DNA of 64,000 nt from Salinarimonas sp046292825. Its GTDB lineage: Bacteria; Pseudomonadota; Alphaproteobacteria; Rhizobiales; Beijerinckiaceae. Under the pieces are notes generated by a model. It ran no database searches and was not told the origin of the DNA. It worked only from the letters and a program-made list of their open reading frames with translations. The DNA lies in contig NZ_JBKBQG010000007.1 in NCBI RefSeq assembly GCF_046292825.1, forward strand, positions 1 to 64,000, written 5' to 3'. Positions 45,169 through 53,721 of the stretch are shown piece by piece. Made by a program: the position numbers and the translations under genes. Numbering within the stretch: position 1 is the first letter of the stretch; the number at the start of each line of letters is the position of its first letter.

Positions 45169-45354
45169 CGTTGCGGTGTCATCCCGGACGCCGAAGGCGA
45201 TCCGGGACCCATAACCACCACGTCTCGGTCGCAGCCTGTAGGCTGCGTTTCTCGAACGAAAGCTGCGCAAAGGTCGCGGAACGAGCGCGGCATGCGCGCT
45301 CGAACGGTCGTCGAGGTTATGGGTCCCATGTCCGCTTCGCGGCCCGGGATGACA
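45169..45354 (-). repeat. 186-bp nested-palindrome repeat, copy D (inverted)
   Basis: Same orientation as copy C: it starts CGTTGCGGTGTCATCCCGG and ends GGCCCGGGATGACA, 186 bp. The inner hairpins CGCAGCCT-gt-AGGCTGCG and CGAGCGCG-gcatg-CGCGCTCG are kept. One arm is changed (GGTCCCATGTCCGC where copy C has GGTCCCGGGTCCGC). It lies in the 403-base gap upstream of the flippase and just after the ABC exporter stop; no gene is seen there. Unlike copies A-C, its neighbours are in tandem. Confidence 0.85.
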
Positions 45355-45377
45355 ACCTTCGAAAGATTCACAGGCTC

Positions 45378-47198
45378 TCAGCCGCGGCTCGGGGCGAAGG
45401 CGTCGGTCTGGAGGCGCCACATCCGCGCGAGCACGCTCCCCGGCCGGGCGAGGAGGTCCTGCGGCGACCCCTCTTCGACGACGCGCCCGCCCTGGAGCAC
45501 CACGACGTGGTCCGCGTTGCGGATCGTGCTCAGGCGGTGGGCGACGACCACCATCGTGATCGCGCCGGCGAGCTCGGCGAGCGCGGCCTGGATGTGGTGC
45601 TCGGAGATCGCGTCGAGCGCGCTCGTCGCCTCGTCGAGCACGAGCACGGAGGGCTCGCGGACGAGGGCGCGCGCGAGGCCGAGGCGCTGGCGCTGGCCGG
45701 CGGAGAGCTGCAGCCCGCCCTCGCCGATCGGCGTGTCGTAGCCCTGCGGCAAGCGCCGGATGAATTCCTCCGCATGGGCCCGCCGCGCCGCCTTCTCCAC
45801 CGCGCGTGCGTCGGCCTGCGGATGCCCGAAGGAGATCGCGTCGCGGATCGTCTCGCCGACGATCTCCGCGTCCTGCCCCGCGAAGGCGAGGCGTCCGCGC
45901 CAGGCGGCGAGATCGAGGCGCTGCAGCGGCCGTCCGTCGACGAGAATGCGCCCGCTCGTCGGATCGTAGAGCCGGAAGAGGAGGTTCAGAAGGGTGCTCT
46001 TGCCCGACCCCGATTCCCCGACGAGCGCCGTCGTGCGATCGGCGGGGATGACGAGGTCGATCTCCTCCACCGCCCGCCCGCGCTCCGCATGGCCGCTCTC
46101 GTAGGCGAAGCCGACGCGCTCGAAGCGGATCTCGCGCTCGAGCCGCTCGAACGGCGCGTCGCCCGACGGCACGAAGGGCTTGCCCTCGCGCCGCAGGAGG
46201 TCGACCACCTGATCCACCATCGGCATCATACCGGCGATCTCGACGCGGATCTGGTCGAGCCGGCGCACGTGCGGCTGCAGGCGGTAGAGGAGGACGAGGA
46301 AGCCGATCAGCGTCGCGAGGTCGAGCCCCGAGGCCCAGGCGCCGATCAGGATGCCGAGGAAGATCGGGACGTAGGCGAGTTCGGTCGCCGGCTGGATCGC
46401 CGCGCCGATGACCCCGAGCCTGCGGGCGGCGACGCGGTCCTTCTCGGAGACGGCGTCGAGGCGGGCGAAGGCGCGGTCCTCCTGGCCGAAGAGGCGGATG
46501 ACGCGCATGTTGCGCAAGGCCGCGATCACCACGCCGGACAGGGCATTGCCGACCGCCACCGCCTCGTCGCCGATCGGCCGCACGCGCTTCGTCACGCGGT
46601 GGATGACGAGCGCGACGACGCCGGCGCCGATCGCCGCGAAGAGCGTGAGCATGGGCGAGATCAGCATGAGCAGCAGCGTGAACACGGCGATCGTGCACAG
46701 GCTGATCAGCGCGCGCGAGGCATGCGCCACCGCCTCGCTGACGATCCAGGTGCGCCCGCGCACGATCTCGAACAGGGCGCCGGTCTCCTTGTCGCCGAAA
46801 TAGGCGTAGCCGACGTCGAGCAGCCGGCGGAAGAGGCTGCGATGCAGGCGGTGGACGAGGAGGCCGCCGAACCAGACCGACACGGCATCGTAGGAGAATT
46901 GGATCAGCGCGCGGGCGACGACGAGGACGAGCACGATGGCGACGAGAACGCGCACGCGCTCCTCCTCGCTCATCCCCGCGCCGAGGCCGCCGAGGAACGC
47001 GCCTGCGGTCTCGGATCCCGCGCCCGATCCGAACATCGTCGCGAAGAGCGGGATCAGGAGGCCGATGCCGATGCCCTCCGTGAGCGCGGCGAGGATGCCG
47101 AGCACGACGAGGACGGGGATCGTCCACCACCGGTCCCGCATCACGGGAGCGAGCGTGCGGATCGCCTGCGCGAAGGAGGAGGGCTCGGGGCGGCTCAT
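45378..47198 (-). CDS. ABC exporter, fused permease and ATPase, in the exopolysaccharide locus
   Basis: A 606-residue MsbA-like half-transporter: six-helix membrane domain (about 20-320) and ATPase domain with Walker A GESGSGKST, signature LSAGQRQRLGLARALV (LSAGQ), Walker B VLVLDEATSALD and H-loop AHRLS. It is the last gene of a six-gene operon of glycosyltransferases and a deacetylase (45378-52952). Since the locus also has a Wzx flippase, this exporter may carry a second glycan or lipid-linked intermediate. ATG 47198 overlaps the preceding stop by 4 bases. Confidence 0.88.
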   Translation of the reverse strand: MSRPEPSSFAQAIRTLAPVMRDRWWTIPVLVVLGILAALTEGIGIGLLIPLFATMFGSGAGSETAGAFLGGLGAGMSEEERVRVLVAIVLVLVVARALIQFSYDAVSVWFGGLLVHRLHRSLFRRLLDVGYAYFGDKETGALFEIVRGRTWIVSEAVAHASRALISLCTIAVFTLLLMLISPMLTLFAAIGAGVVALVIHRVTKRVRPIGDEAVAVGNALSGVVIAALRNMRVIRLFGQEDRAFARLDAVSEKDRVAARRLGVIGAAIQPATELAYVPIFLGILIGAWASGLDLATLIGFLVLLYRLQPHVRRLDQIRVEIAGMMPMVDQVVDLLRREGKPFVPSGDAPFERLEREIRFERVGFAYESGHAERGRAVEEIDLVIPADRTTALVGESGSGKSTLLNLLFRLYDPTSGRILVDGRPLQRLDLAAWRGRLAFAGQDAEIVGETIRDAISFGHPQADARAVEKAARRAHAEEFIRRLPQGYDTPIGEGGLQLSAGQRQRLGLARALVREPSVLVLDEATSALDAISEHHIQAALAELAGAITMVVVAHRLSTIRNADHVVVLQGGRVVEEGSPQDLLARPGSVLARMWRLQTDAFAPSRG

Positions 47199-48337
47199 GA
47201 CGCGGTCCCGAGCGCCGCGCGCGGCCGCGCCGTCCGCCAACGCGCCGCCTGCGCGCAACGGCGGGCGAGGGCGGGCGGGAGGCCCGGGCCGGTGGGGCGC
47301 AGATCGGGATCGACCTCGAGGAAGGGGCGCCCGACGGTGGGATCCGTCCCGTCGCCGGGCGGCGTCTCGCCGGGCGCCTCGTGCGCGGGTACCATCGTGC
47401 GGGCGGATCGCCCGAGCCGCTCGGCGAGGCTGCGGCGCAGCGCGATCGCCAGCGCATGCGCCGTGCGCGGCCGCAGCACCGCGCCCGGATCGACGGCGCC
47501 GGCGCGGCGCAGGAGGCGCAGGCCGGCACCCCAATCGCCGTCGTAGAGCGCCTCCGTCCCGAGATAGGCGCGCCCCTCGCCCGCCGCCCAGCGGAACAGG
47601 CGCGGGGGCAGTTCGGGATGGCGGGCGCGGGCGTCCGCGACGACGTAGTCGCTCGAGCGCGCCATCGCCTCGGTCGCCGTCGACATCGTCCCGGTCATGC
47701 GGCGATAGCCGAGGAGGTAGGCGTCGGCGAGGTCCCAATCCCAGCGCTCGGCCATCCTGAGGAAGAGCATCGTGTCCTCCGCCCCGGGCCCGCCGAGCCG
47801 GGTGACGTCCGGGTCGAATCCGCCGACGGCGATCAGGCGATCGCGCCGCATCAGGGCGGAGCTGCCCCCGCCGAGGAAGTTGAAGAGCACGAGGGCGCCG
47901 TAGACGTCCCCGCGCGGCGGCTCGAACGAGGGGCTGCGCAGCACGCGGCCCGCCTCGTCGATCTCGCGGTAGCGGCAATAGACGATGCCGAGATCGCCGC
48001 CATGGCGCGCGAGCACCTCGACCTGACGGGCGATCTTGTGCGGATGCCAGAGATCATCGGCGTCGAGGATCGCGACGAGCTCGCCCCGCGCCGCCTCGAT
48101 GCCGGTATTGCGCGCGGCCGCGACGCCGGCATTCGCCTTGCGCACGAGCCGGACCCGGTCGTCGCGGGCCGCGATCGCCGCCACGATCGCGGCCGTGCCG
48201 TCCCGCGAGCCGTCGTCGACGACGACGATCTCGAGCCGCGGGTAGGTCTGGGCGCATGCCGCGCGCAGCGTCTCGCCGACGAAGCGCGCGGCGTCGTAGG
48301 CGGGCACGACGACGGTGACGAGCGGCGTCTGCGTCAT
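47195..48337 (-). CDS. Glycosyltransferase family 2
   Basis: A 380-residue GT-A transferase: PLVTVVVPAYDAARFVGETL, VDDGSRDGT, GVAAARNTGIE, AILDADDLWHP (about 90-100) and GAEDTMLFLRMAERW. A Pro-rich, probably unstructured tail makes up the last 50 or so residues. It overlaps the exporter downstream and the next GT2 upstream by 4 bases each. The donor sugar is not predictable. Confidence 0.85.
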   Translation of the reverse strand: MTQTPLVTVVVPAYDAARFVGETLRAACAQTYPRLEIVVVDDGSRDGTAAIVAAIAARDDRVRLVRKANAGVAAARNTGIEAARGELVAILDADDLWHPHKIARQVEVLARHGGDLGIVYCRYREIDEAGRVLRSPSFEPPRGDVYGALVLFNFLGGGSSALMRRDRLIAVGGFDPDVTRLGGPGAEDTMLFLRMAERWDWDLADAYLLGYRRMTGTMSTATEAMARSSDYVVADARARHPELPPRLFRWAAGEGRAYLGTEALYDGDWGAGLRLLRRAGAVDPGAVLRPRTAHALAIALRRSLAERLGRSARTMVPAHEAPGETPPGDGTDPTVGRPFLEVDPDLRPTGPGLPPALARRCAQAARWRTARPRAALGTAS

Positions 48338-49254
48338 GACGCGACCATGCGCACGATCCGATCGCGCAGCCCACGCGTGACGCGCCGCCCGAAGCGGATC
48401 GTGCGATCGCGCAGCGGATGGCGATAGGGGCGCAGCGCCTCGCGCAGGAGCGCGGCGATGCGGGCATTCGGCATGCCGGCTCCCGCAAGACGGGCCTCGA
48501 GCCATTCGAGGAAGCGCAGCCGCGCCTCGTGGTACCCGCCGCCGCGCAATTCGCTGGCGCAGATCGAGCCGGGCCTCTGCCGGTAGCGGTCGAAGACATG
48601 GCTCGAAACGAAGGCTTTCGTGCACAGATAGAGCTTCGTCAGCAGCGCCTGATCGTCGTAGCCGGACCTGAAGCGGTCCTCCCAGCCGCCCACGGCGTCG
48701 AGCAGCCGCGTGCGCACCAGGACGCCGTTCATCGAGGGCGCGGCGCCCGGACCGAGCGGGTAGAGGAGCTCCAGCAGGCGCGGCGGCTCGTACACCGTCT
48801 CCGGGGGCGCGCCGACGAGGATCACCTCGTCGCGGGCGGCGTCCTCGGCGCGGCCCCTCCAGCCGTGCCAATAGAGCGAGGCGCCCATCATCAGCCCGAC
48901 CTCCGGATGCGTCTGCGCGATCGCCATCTGCAGCGCGAGCTTGTTCGGGTACCAGACGTCGTCCGCGTCGAGATAGGCGATCCATTCCCCGCGCGCGACC
49001 TGCCGCCCGGCATTGCGCGAGGCGCTGCTGCCGAGATTGGCGTGGCCGGCATGTTCGATGGCGACGATCCGCCCGGGATGGCGTGCGGCGTAGGCGCGGG
49101 CGATCTCGGAGGAGCCGTCCTGCGAGCCGTCGTCGACGAGGATCAGCTCCCAGTCCGAGACGCTCTGGGCGAGCACGCTCTCGATCGCCTCGGCGAGATA
49201 GGGCGCGACGTCGAGATAGGGGGTGATCACCGAAATCAGCGGTCGAGAGGTCAT
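48334..49254 (-). CDS. Glycosyltransferase family 2
   Basis: A 306-residue GT-A transferase: PLISVITPYLDVAPYLAEAI, VDDGSQDGS, LGSSASRNAGR, YLDADDVWYPNKL and RSGYDDQALLTKLYL. The C-terminus is strongly basic (about 270-306), as in peripheral membrane transferases. It begins 14 bases after the stop of the deacetylase and overlaps the following GT2. Confidence 0.85.
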   Translation of the reverse strand: MTSRPLISVITPYLDVAPYLAEAIESVLAQSVSDWELILVDDGSQDGSSEIARAYAARHPGRIVAIEHAGHANLGSSASRNAGRQVARGEWIAYLDADDVWYPNKLALQMAIAQTHPEVGLMMGASLYWHGWRGRAEDAARDEVILVGAPPETVYEPPRLLELLYPLGPGAAPSMNGVLVRTRLLDAVGGWEDRFRSGYDDQALLTKLYLCTKAFVSSHVFDRYRQRPGSICASELRGGGYHEARLRFLEWLEARLAGAGMPNARIAALLREALRPYRHPLRDRTIRFGRRVTRGLRDRIVRMVAS

Positions 49255-49268
49255 CGGGTCAGCCTCCC

Positions 49269-50318
49269 TCAGAAGAAATCGCCGGCGGCGAGCCGCCGCT
49301 CGAGCTCGGCTCCGGTCCAGTCGAGCATCTGAACCCGCGGCAGGCGAAACGGATCCGCGCGCGGCCGGAAGGGCGCGGCCTGCGTCGTGCACGCGCTCGC
49401 GAATCCCGCCTCCCGCACGAGCGCGCAGGTCGCCTCCGTATGGTCGCCGAAGGGATAGGAGAAGCTCGCCATGCGCCGGCCGGCGATCGCCTCGCAGGCC
49501 GCCTTGCCGCCTTCGATCTCGGCGCGCTGGTGCGCCGCGCCATGGGCGGGGAGCGAGGGATGGGTGAGCGTGTGCGCGCCGATCTCGACGAGCCCGCCCG
49601 CGGCGAGCCGGGCCGCCTCCTCGCGATCGAGCGGCCGGTCGTCGTCGGCTCCTCTCACGAGGGCGGGCGGCGAGGCCCAGTCCGAGAGCGCGGCGAGCGC
49701 CTCGGCCTGCGCGGAGCGGGGGAGGGGGCGCAGAGCGCTCCACAGAGCGAGGTAGAGCGCCTGGCGTGCGGTCGCGGGCGGGTCCCAGGCGCGCCAATCC
49801 GGATCGTCCGCCGCCGCAGCGTCCGCCTCGGGAGCGCTCCAGCGGAAGGTCGCGCCGCCGATCGCGAGGTCGAGGGCGCGCGGCAGGGTCTCGGGCGTCC
49901 AGACGATGCGCGCGAGGGCGTCCCACCAGAACGGCGTGCGGCCGTCGAGGAGATCGGGCGCGAGGAAGAAGGTGGCCGGCGCGTCGTGGCGCTCGAGCAG
50001 GGGCTTGGCCGTCGCGAGATTGTCCGCATAGCCGTCGTCGAAGGTGATCGCGATCGCCCGGCGCGGCAGCCGCCCCTCGTTGCCCGCCGCCACCATGTCG
50101 CCGAGGCGCATCAGCGTGCCGTACCGGCGCAGCACCGAAAGCTGCTCGTCGAAGCGCTCCGGCGCGACGGCGAGCGCCCACGGGTCGCGGTCGGGCGTCG
50201 CGACGCGGTGATAGACGAAGACGATCCGGACTCCCGCGAGCCGGTTCGCCAGGCGGCGCCGCAGCCCCCGCCCGGCGCGCGCCGCGCGGCCGAGCGCGCC
50301 TCTCAAGCCGCTCCTCAC
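49269..50318 (-). CDS. Polysaccharide deacetylase (NodB homology domain)
   Basis: A 349-residue protein of carbohydrate esterase family 4. Metal and catalytic motifs are AITFDDGYADN (about 95-105) and the HxxxH of IGAHTLTHPSLP, followed by FSYPFGDHT. An insertion of about 90 residues (mostly 135-225) separates the first two motifs. There is no signal peptide; the N-terminus is basic, so it may act on lipid-linked sugars at the inner face. It starts at GTG 50318, overlapping the upstream stop (GTGA). It would remove N- or O-acetyl groups from the glycan. Confidence 0.83.
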   Translation of the reverse strand: MRSGLRGALGRAARAGRGLRRRLANRLAGVRIVFVYHRVATPDRDPWALAVAPERFDEQLSVLRRYGTLMRLGDMVAAGNEGRLPRRAIAITFDDGYADNLATAKPLLERHDAPATFFLAPDLLDGRTPFWWDALARIVWTPETLPRALDLAIGGATFRWSAPEADAAAADDPDWRAWDPPATARQALYLALWSALRPLPRSAQAEALAALSDWASPPALVRGADDDRPLDREEAARLAAGGLVEIGAHTLTHPSLPAHGAAHQRAEIEGGKAACEAIAGRRMASFSYPFGDHTEATCALVREAGFASACTTQAAPFRPRADPFRLPRVQMLDWTGAELERRLAAGDFF

Positions 50319-51997
50319 GGCGTCGCCTCCGCCGCCTTCGCCGCGCGGGCGGCGACGATCATCGGGTAGGCGGGATCGTGCGCGGCGAGCTCCTCGGGCG
50401 TCAGCTCGTGCGCGGCGAGGCCGTAGAGGAAGGCGCTCGCGGCGAGCACGTTGCCGTGCGTCTCGACCGCGGTCGGCGACCAGCCCTCGCCGAGGAGCCG
50501 GCGCACGGCCGCGCCCGTGAGCGACCAGTACCAGGTGTCGCCCCACTCGCCGCGATCGACCTGGCTGATGCCGGGCACCGTCAGGAGGAGGATTCCGCCC
50601 GGCTTCAGGATGCGGTGGAGCGTCGCCACCGCCTTTCGCATGTCGAAGACGAGATGCAGGGTCTGGGTGAGGACGATGCAGTCGAACGTGTCGCTCGCGA
50701 TGTGCTCGGCGTTCTCCAGATCGCCGACGATGGTCGCCTCCGGCGCGTCTTCGTGCACGTGCAGCACGTCGCTGTGCGTCACCCGCTCGCCGCCGAAGCG
50801 CTTCGTATAGGCGGCGTCGCCGATCTCCAGCACGCGCCCGGCGATCGCGTCCGCGTTGCGCGCGAGAAAGCCCTCGATGTAGTGGCGATCGATCGGCAGG
50901 CCGCGGGCGAAGCCGAAATCGGGATCGATCGGGGTGGTGCGCCGGAGGTCGCCGAACCGCACCGGGCGCGCCGCGCCCGCGAGCGGCTCGCGCCCCGCGA
51001 GCCGCCGTGCGAGATGGCCGACAGGCGCGGGCAGGGCGCGCACGAGCGCCTTCGCGGCCCGTGCGCCGCGCTCGCGGCCGGTGTCGCGCAAAGCGTGCGC
51101 GAAGCTGCGCGGGGCGAGGCGCCTTGCCTCCGCGAGCCGCGCCAGCGCCTGCGCGCGCCGCTCGCGCACCACGAGATCGCGCAAGCCCTTGCGCACGAGA
51201 GGCCCGCCGTAGAAGGCCTCGACGACGCCGATCCCGCGCCGCAGGGCCGCGCGATCCTCGAGCGAATCGGCGACGAACGGCTCCTGGCGGGCGAGCACCT
51301 TCAGGCAGGCGCGGAGCATCCGGGAGGGATCCTCGGACATGTTGCCGTCGTGGCGCCGGTACTCCGCCGCGATCGTGTCGTGGGAGCCGAAGGAATGGCG
51401 CCTCGCCAGACGCAGGTAGACGTCGTAATCCTCCGCCGCTTCGAGCCCGACGTCGAAGCCGCCCGCGCGCTCGAGGAGATCGCGGCGGTAGACCACGGTC
51501 GCGTGCATGCCGATGAAATTCGCCTCGAGGAGCCCGCGATAGCTCTCCCGCGCCCGCTCGGGATGCGTCTCCCAGAGCGGTGTGCGATCCGCGAGCACCC
51601 CGACGTGACCCGCATAGACGAAGCCCCAATCGGGGTTCGCGTCGAGAGCCGCCACGCCCTGCGCGATCGCATCGGGCCGCAGCAGGTCGTCGGCGTCGAG
51701 GAAGCAGACGTATTCCCCCGTCGCGACGGCGAGTCCGGCGTTTCGGGCAGCCGAGAGGCCGCGATTGTCCTGGCGGACGTAGCGGATCTCGGGATGGGCC
51801 GCGCAAACGCCGGCCGTGTCGTCCTGCGAGCCGTCGTCGACGACGATCGTCTCGATGCTCCCGTAGGTCTGCGCGCGGACGCTGGCGATCGCCTCGCCGA
51901 GCCAGCGGGCCTGGTTGTAGCAGGGGATGACGATGCTCACGCGGGGGCCCTCGCGCGCGGGCGTCGTCCCTCGATCAGCGGTCTGCGGTGCTGCCAT
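50315..51997 (-). CDS. Glycosyltransferase family 2 fused to a SAM-dependent methyltransferase
   Basis: A 560-residue two-domain protein. The N-terminal GT2 (about 18-250) has RVSIVIPCYNQARWLGEAIA, VDDGSQDDT, GLSAARNAGLA, FLDADDLLRP and EAAEDYDVYLRLAR. The C-terminal domain (about 385-550) is a class I methyltransferase with GRVLEIGDAAYT and FDCIVLTQTLHLVFDMRKAV, then LKPGGILLLTVPG. It may add a sugar and methylate it or the chain end. ATG 51997 lies inside the 3' end of the GT8 gene (23-base overlap). Confidence 0.85.
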   Translation of the reverse strand: MAAPQTADRGTTPAREGPRVSIVIPCYNQARWLGEAIASVRAQTYGSIETIVVDDGSQDDTAGVCAAHPEIRYVRQDNRGLSAARNAGLAVATGEYVCFLDADDLLRPDAIAQGVAALDANPDWGFVYAGHVGVLADRTPLWETHPERARESYRGLLEANFIGMHATVVYRRDLLERAGGFDVGLEAAEDYDVYLRLARRHSFGSHDTIAAEYRRHDGNMSEDPSRMLRACLKVLARQEPFVADSLEDRAALRRGIGVVEAFYGGPLVRKGLRDLVVRERRAQALARLAEARRLAPRSFAHALRDTGRERGARAAKALVRALPAPVGHLARRLAGREPLAGAARPVRFGDLRRTTPIDPDFGFARGLPIDRHYIEGFLARNADAIAGRVLEIGDAAYTKRFGGERVTHSDVLHVHEDAPEATIVGDLENAEHIASDTFDCIVLTQTLHLVFDMRKAVATLHRILKPGGILLLTVPGISQVDRGEWGDTWYWSLTGAAVRRLLGEGWSPTAVETHGNVLAASAFLYGLAAHELTPEELAAHDPAYPMIVAARAAKAAEATP

Positions 51998-52952
51998 GGC
52001 GGGCTCCCGGTGAGAGTTCGTGTCCGGTGGGCCGCTCGCGCGCGCTCCGGTCGTCTGGGGAACGCGCGGCCCCGCTCGATCGGCGACGCAGATGCGCTCT
52101 CATGCAGCGCAGCTCGTGCCGGGCCCGTCGCACGCGCCAGCGCAAGGCGACGGTGTGCGTGAGCCCGCCTTCGTGTCGGATCTCGTCCGCGAAGGGGGTG
52201 TTCGCGAGATAGACGAGGTAATCGTACGCGCGCGGGTGCCATTCGGCGCTCGACCACGGCTTCAGATCGTCGGTGAAATGGAGGATAGCGGGGGGCGTCT
52301 CCGGCGTGCGTTCGCGATAGAAGGCATTGCGCTGGACGTTCCAGCGCGGCGCGAGCGCGAGGGCGTCGCCCCAGAAGCAGATGTTGAGGATGTCCTGGTC
52401 GCCGTAGGAGAAGCGCCCGCCCTCCGCCGCCTCCCGTGCCCGCGCGAGGCTGCCCCGCGTCCGGATCGCCTCGAGATCCATCACCATCACGCCCGCATTG
52501 AAGTAGAGGCCGGGCCCCCCGAGGCCGTACGTGCTCGCGAATTCTCGCGGATCGACGCCGGGATCGGCGACGGCCCCGACGGAGCGGCCCTGGAGGTCGA
52601 TCGACGCGATCCGCGCGATGTCGTCGAGCACCAGCACGTCGACGTCGAGATAGACGACCCGCGTCACCTCGGGCGGCACCACCGTGTCGGCGACGAGGCG
52701 CAGGAAGGACGCGCTGGACACGTGCGGGAGGTAGACGTCGAGCCCGAGGAGCGGGTTCTGGGGCTCGGCATGCCAGAGGCAGGCCGCACGCCCCTCGACA
52801 TAGGCGGCGATGGCCTCCCGCGTCGGCCTCGCGATCGCCGCATGCACGATGTGGAAGGTGACGGGTGCCCGCGCATGCCTCAGAATAGAGTTCATAGCAA
52901 CCGGCAGATGTCGTGCGTAGGCCTCGTCCACGACGAACAAGATGTGCGCCAC
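51975..52952 (-). CDS. Glycosyltransferase family 8
   Basis: A 325-residue retaining transferase: AHILFVVDEAYARHLPVAM, the metal motif YLDVDVLVLDD (D103, D105), GGPGLYFNAGVMVMDLEAI and FSYGDQDILNICFWGD, as in lipopolysaccharide galactosyl- and glucosyltransferases. The last 60 residues are Arg-rich. GTG 52952 is chosen because GGAG lies 8 bases upstream and the first strand starts there; no ATG is near. It is the first gene of the six-gene operon that ends with the ABC exporter. Confidence 0.85.
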   Translation of the reverse strand: MAHILFVVDEAYARHLPVAMNSILRHARAPVTFHIVHAAIARPTREAIAAYVEGRAACLWHAEPQNPLLGLDVYLPHVSSASFLRLVADTVVPPEVTRVVYLDVDVLVLDDIARIASIDLQGRSVGAVADPGVDPREFASTYGLGGPGLYFNAGVMVMDLEAIRTRGSLARAREAAEGGRFSYGDQDILNICFWGDALALAPRWNVQRNAFYRERTPETPPAILHFTDDLKPWSSAEWHPRAYDYLVYLANTPFADEIRHEGGLTHTVALRWRVRRARHELRCMRAHLRRRSSGAARSPDDRSARERPTGHELSPGARHGSTADR

Positions 52953-53150
52953 GACATTCTCCACGCCACTGCTGAAAGGGAGGACACGACCGGAACCGAG
53001 GTGCGCCTCTACTTCGGAGCAGCGCGCGCCACCGGAACGCCCGAGCGGCGCCCTCCGTTTCATGGGGCATGCAATGAAGTCGCGGCCGGCCCGCGTGCGA
53101 GCGCGCGGGGGTGCTCGTTCCGCAACTCCATGCATCGGATGCGTCGTCGG

Positions 53151-53222
53151 ACGCAGCCTACAGGCTGCTCATCGGACCTCGGGAGTCTGGGTTCCGGGCT
53201 CGCTTCGCGCCCCGGAATGACG
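53151..53222. repeat. Partial copy of the nested-palindrome repeat
   Basis: ACGCAGCCTACAGGCTG at 53151-53167 equals the inner hairpin of the 186-bp family. GGGTTCCGGGCTCGCTTCGC then GCCCCGGAATGACG up to 53222 is a diverged right arm. The left arm is missing. It lies in the 304-base gap between the GT8 start and the end of the dehydrogenase small-subunit gene; nothing else is seen in the gap. Confidence 0.7.
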
Positions 53223-53256
53223 GCGTCGAGGTCCCGTGCGCAGATTTTTCGAACTC

Positions 53257-53721
53257 TCACGCGCCTTGCGGCGGCGTGAGGTCGGCGTAGGGGTTCGCGC
53301 AGCCGACGGGGCCGAGATAATGCACCGGAGCGTCGGGATCCTCGCGCGTGGCGAGGAAGTCGGTCGTCGTCACGAAGCTCGTCAGGAGCTCGCGCTCGAA
53401 GCGCTCCATGCGCGCGGCGACGCCGGGCGGGGCGAAGCGCTCGACGAGCGGCGCGCCGCCGAGCGCTTCCGCGGCCCGGATCGGGGTCGCGCGCGCCGAG
53501 CCGAAGACGTAGGCGGTCTCGCGGAACCCCTCCGCGAAGGCCTCGAATTCCGTCTCCTCCATGCGGAAGGGGCCGACGAGCCGGTGCAGCGTGTCGCGGA
53601 TGAAGCTCTGGTCCGTCAGCCGCGCGCCCGCCGCGCCGCCGATCGCGAGCGCGCCGACGATCCCGGTCGCCGAGAAAAGGACGGTGCGGCGGCTCGGGCC
53701 GCGTTCGGAGCGGTTCGTCAT
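53257..53721 (-). CDS. Tat-targeted small subunit of an FAD-dependent dehydrogenase
   Basis: A 154-residue protein with a twin-arginine signal (SRRTVLFSATGIVGALAIGG, about 10-29) and a short helical body. It resembles the gamma subunit of FAD-dependent glucose dehydrogenase and gluconate 2-dehydrogenase subunit 3, which folds and carries the catalytic subunit through the Tat pathway. Its ATG overlaps the stop of the catalytic subunit by 4 bases. The similarity is by size, signal and partner; I did not see a signature residue. Confidence 0.7.
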   Translation of the reverse strand: MTNRSERGPSRRTVLFSATGIVGALAIGGAAGARLTDQSFIRDTLHRLVGPFRMEETEFEAFAEGFRETAYVFGSARATPIRAAEALGGAPLVERFAPPGVAARMERFERELLTSFVTTTDFLATREDPDAPVHYLGPVGCANPYADLTPPQGA

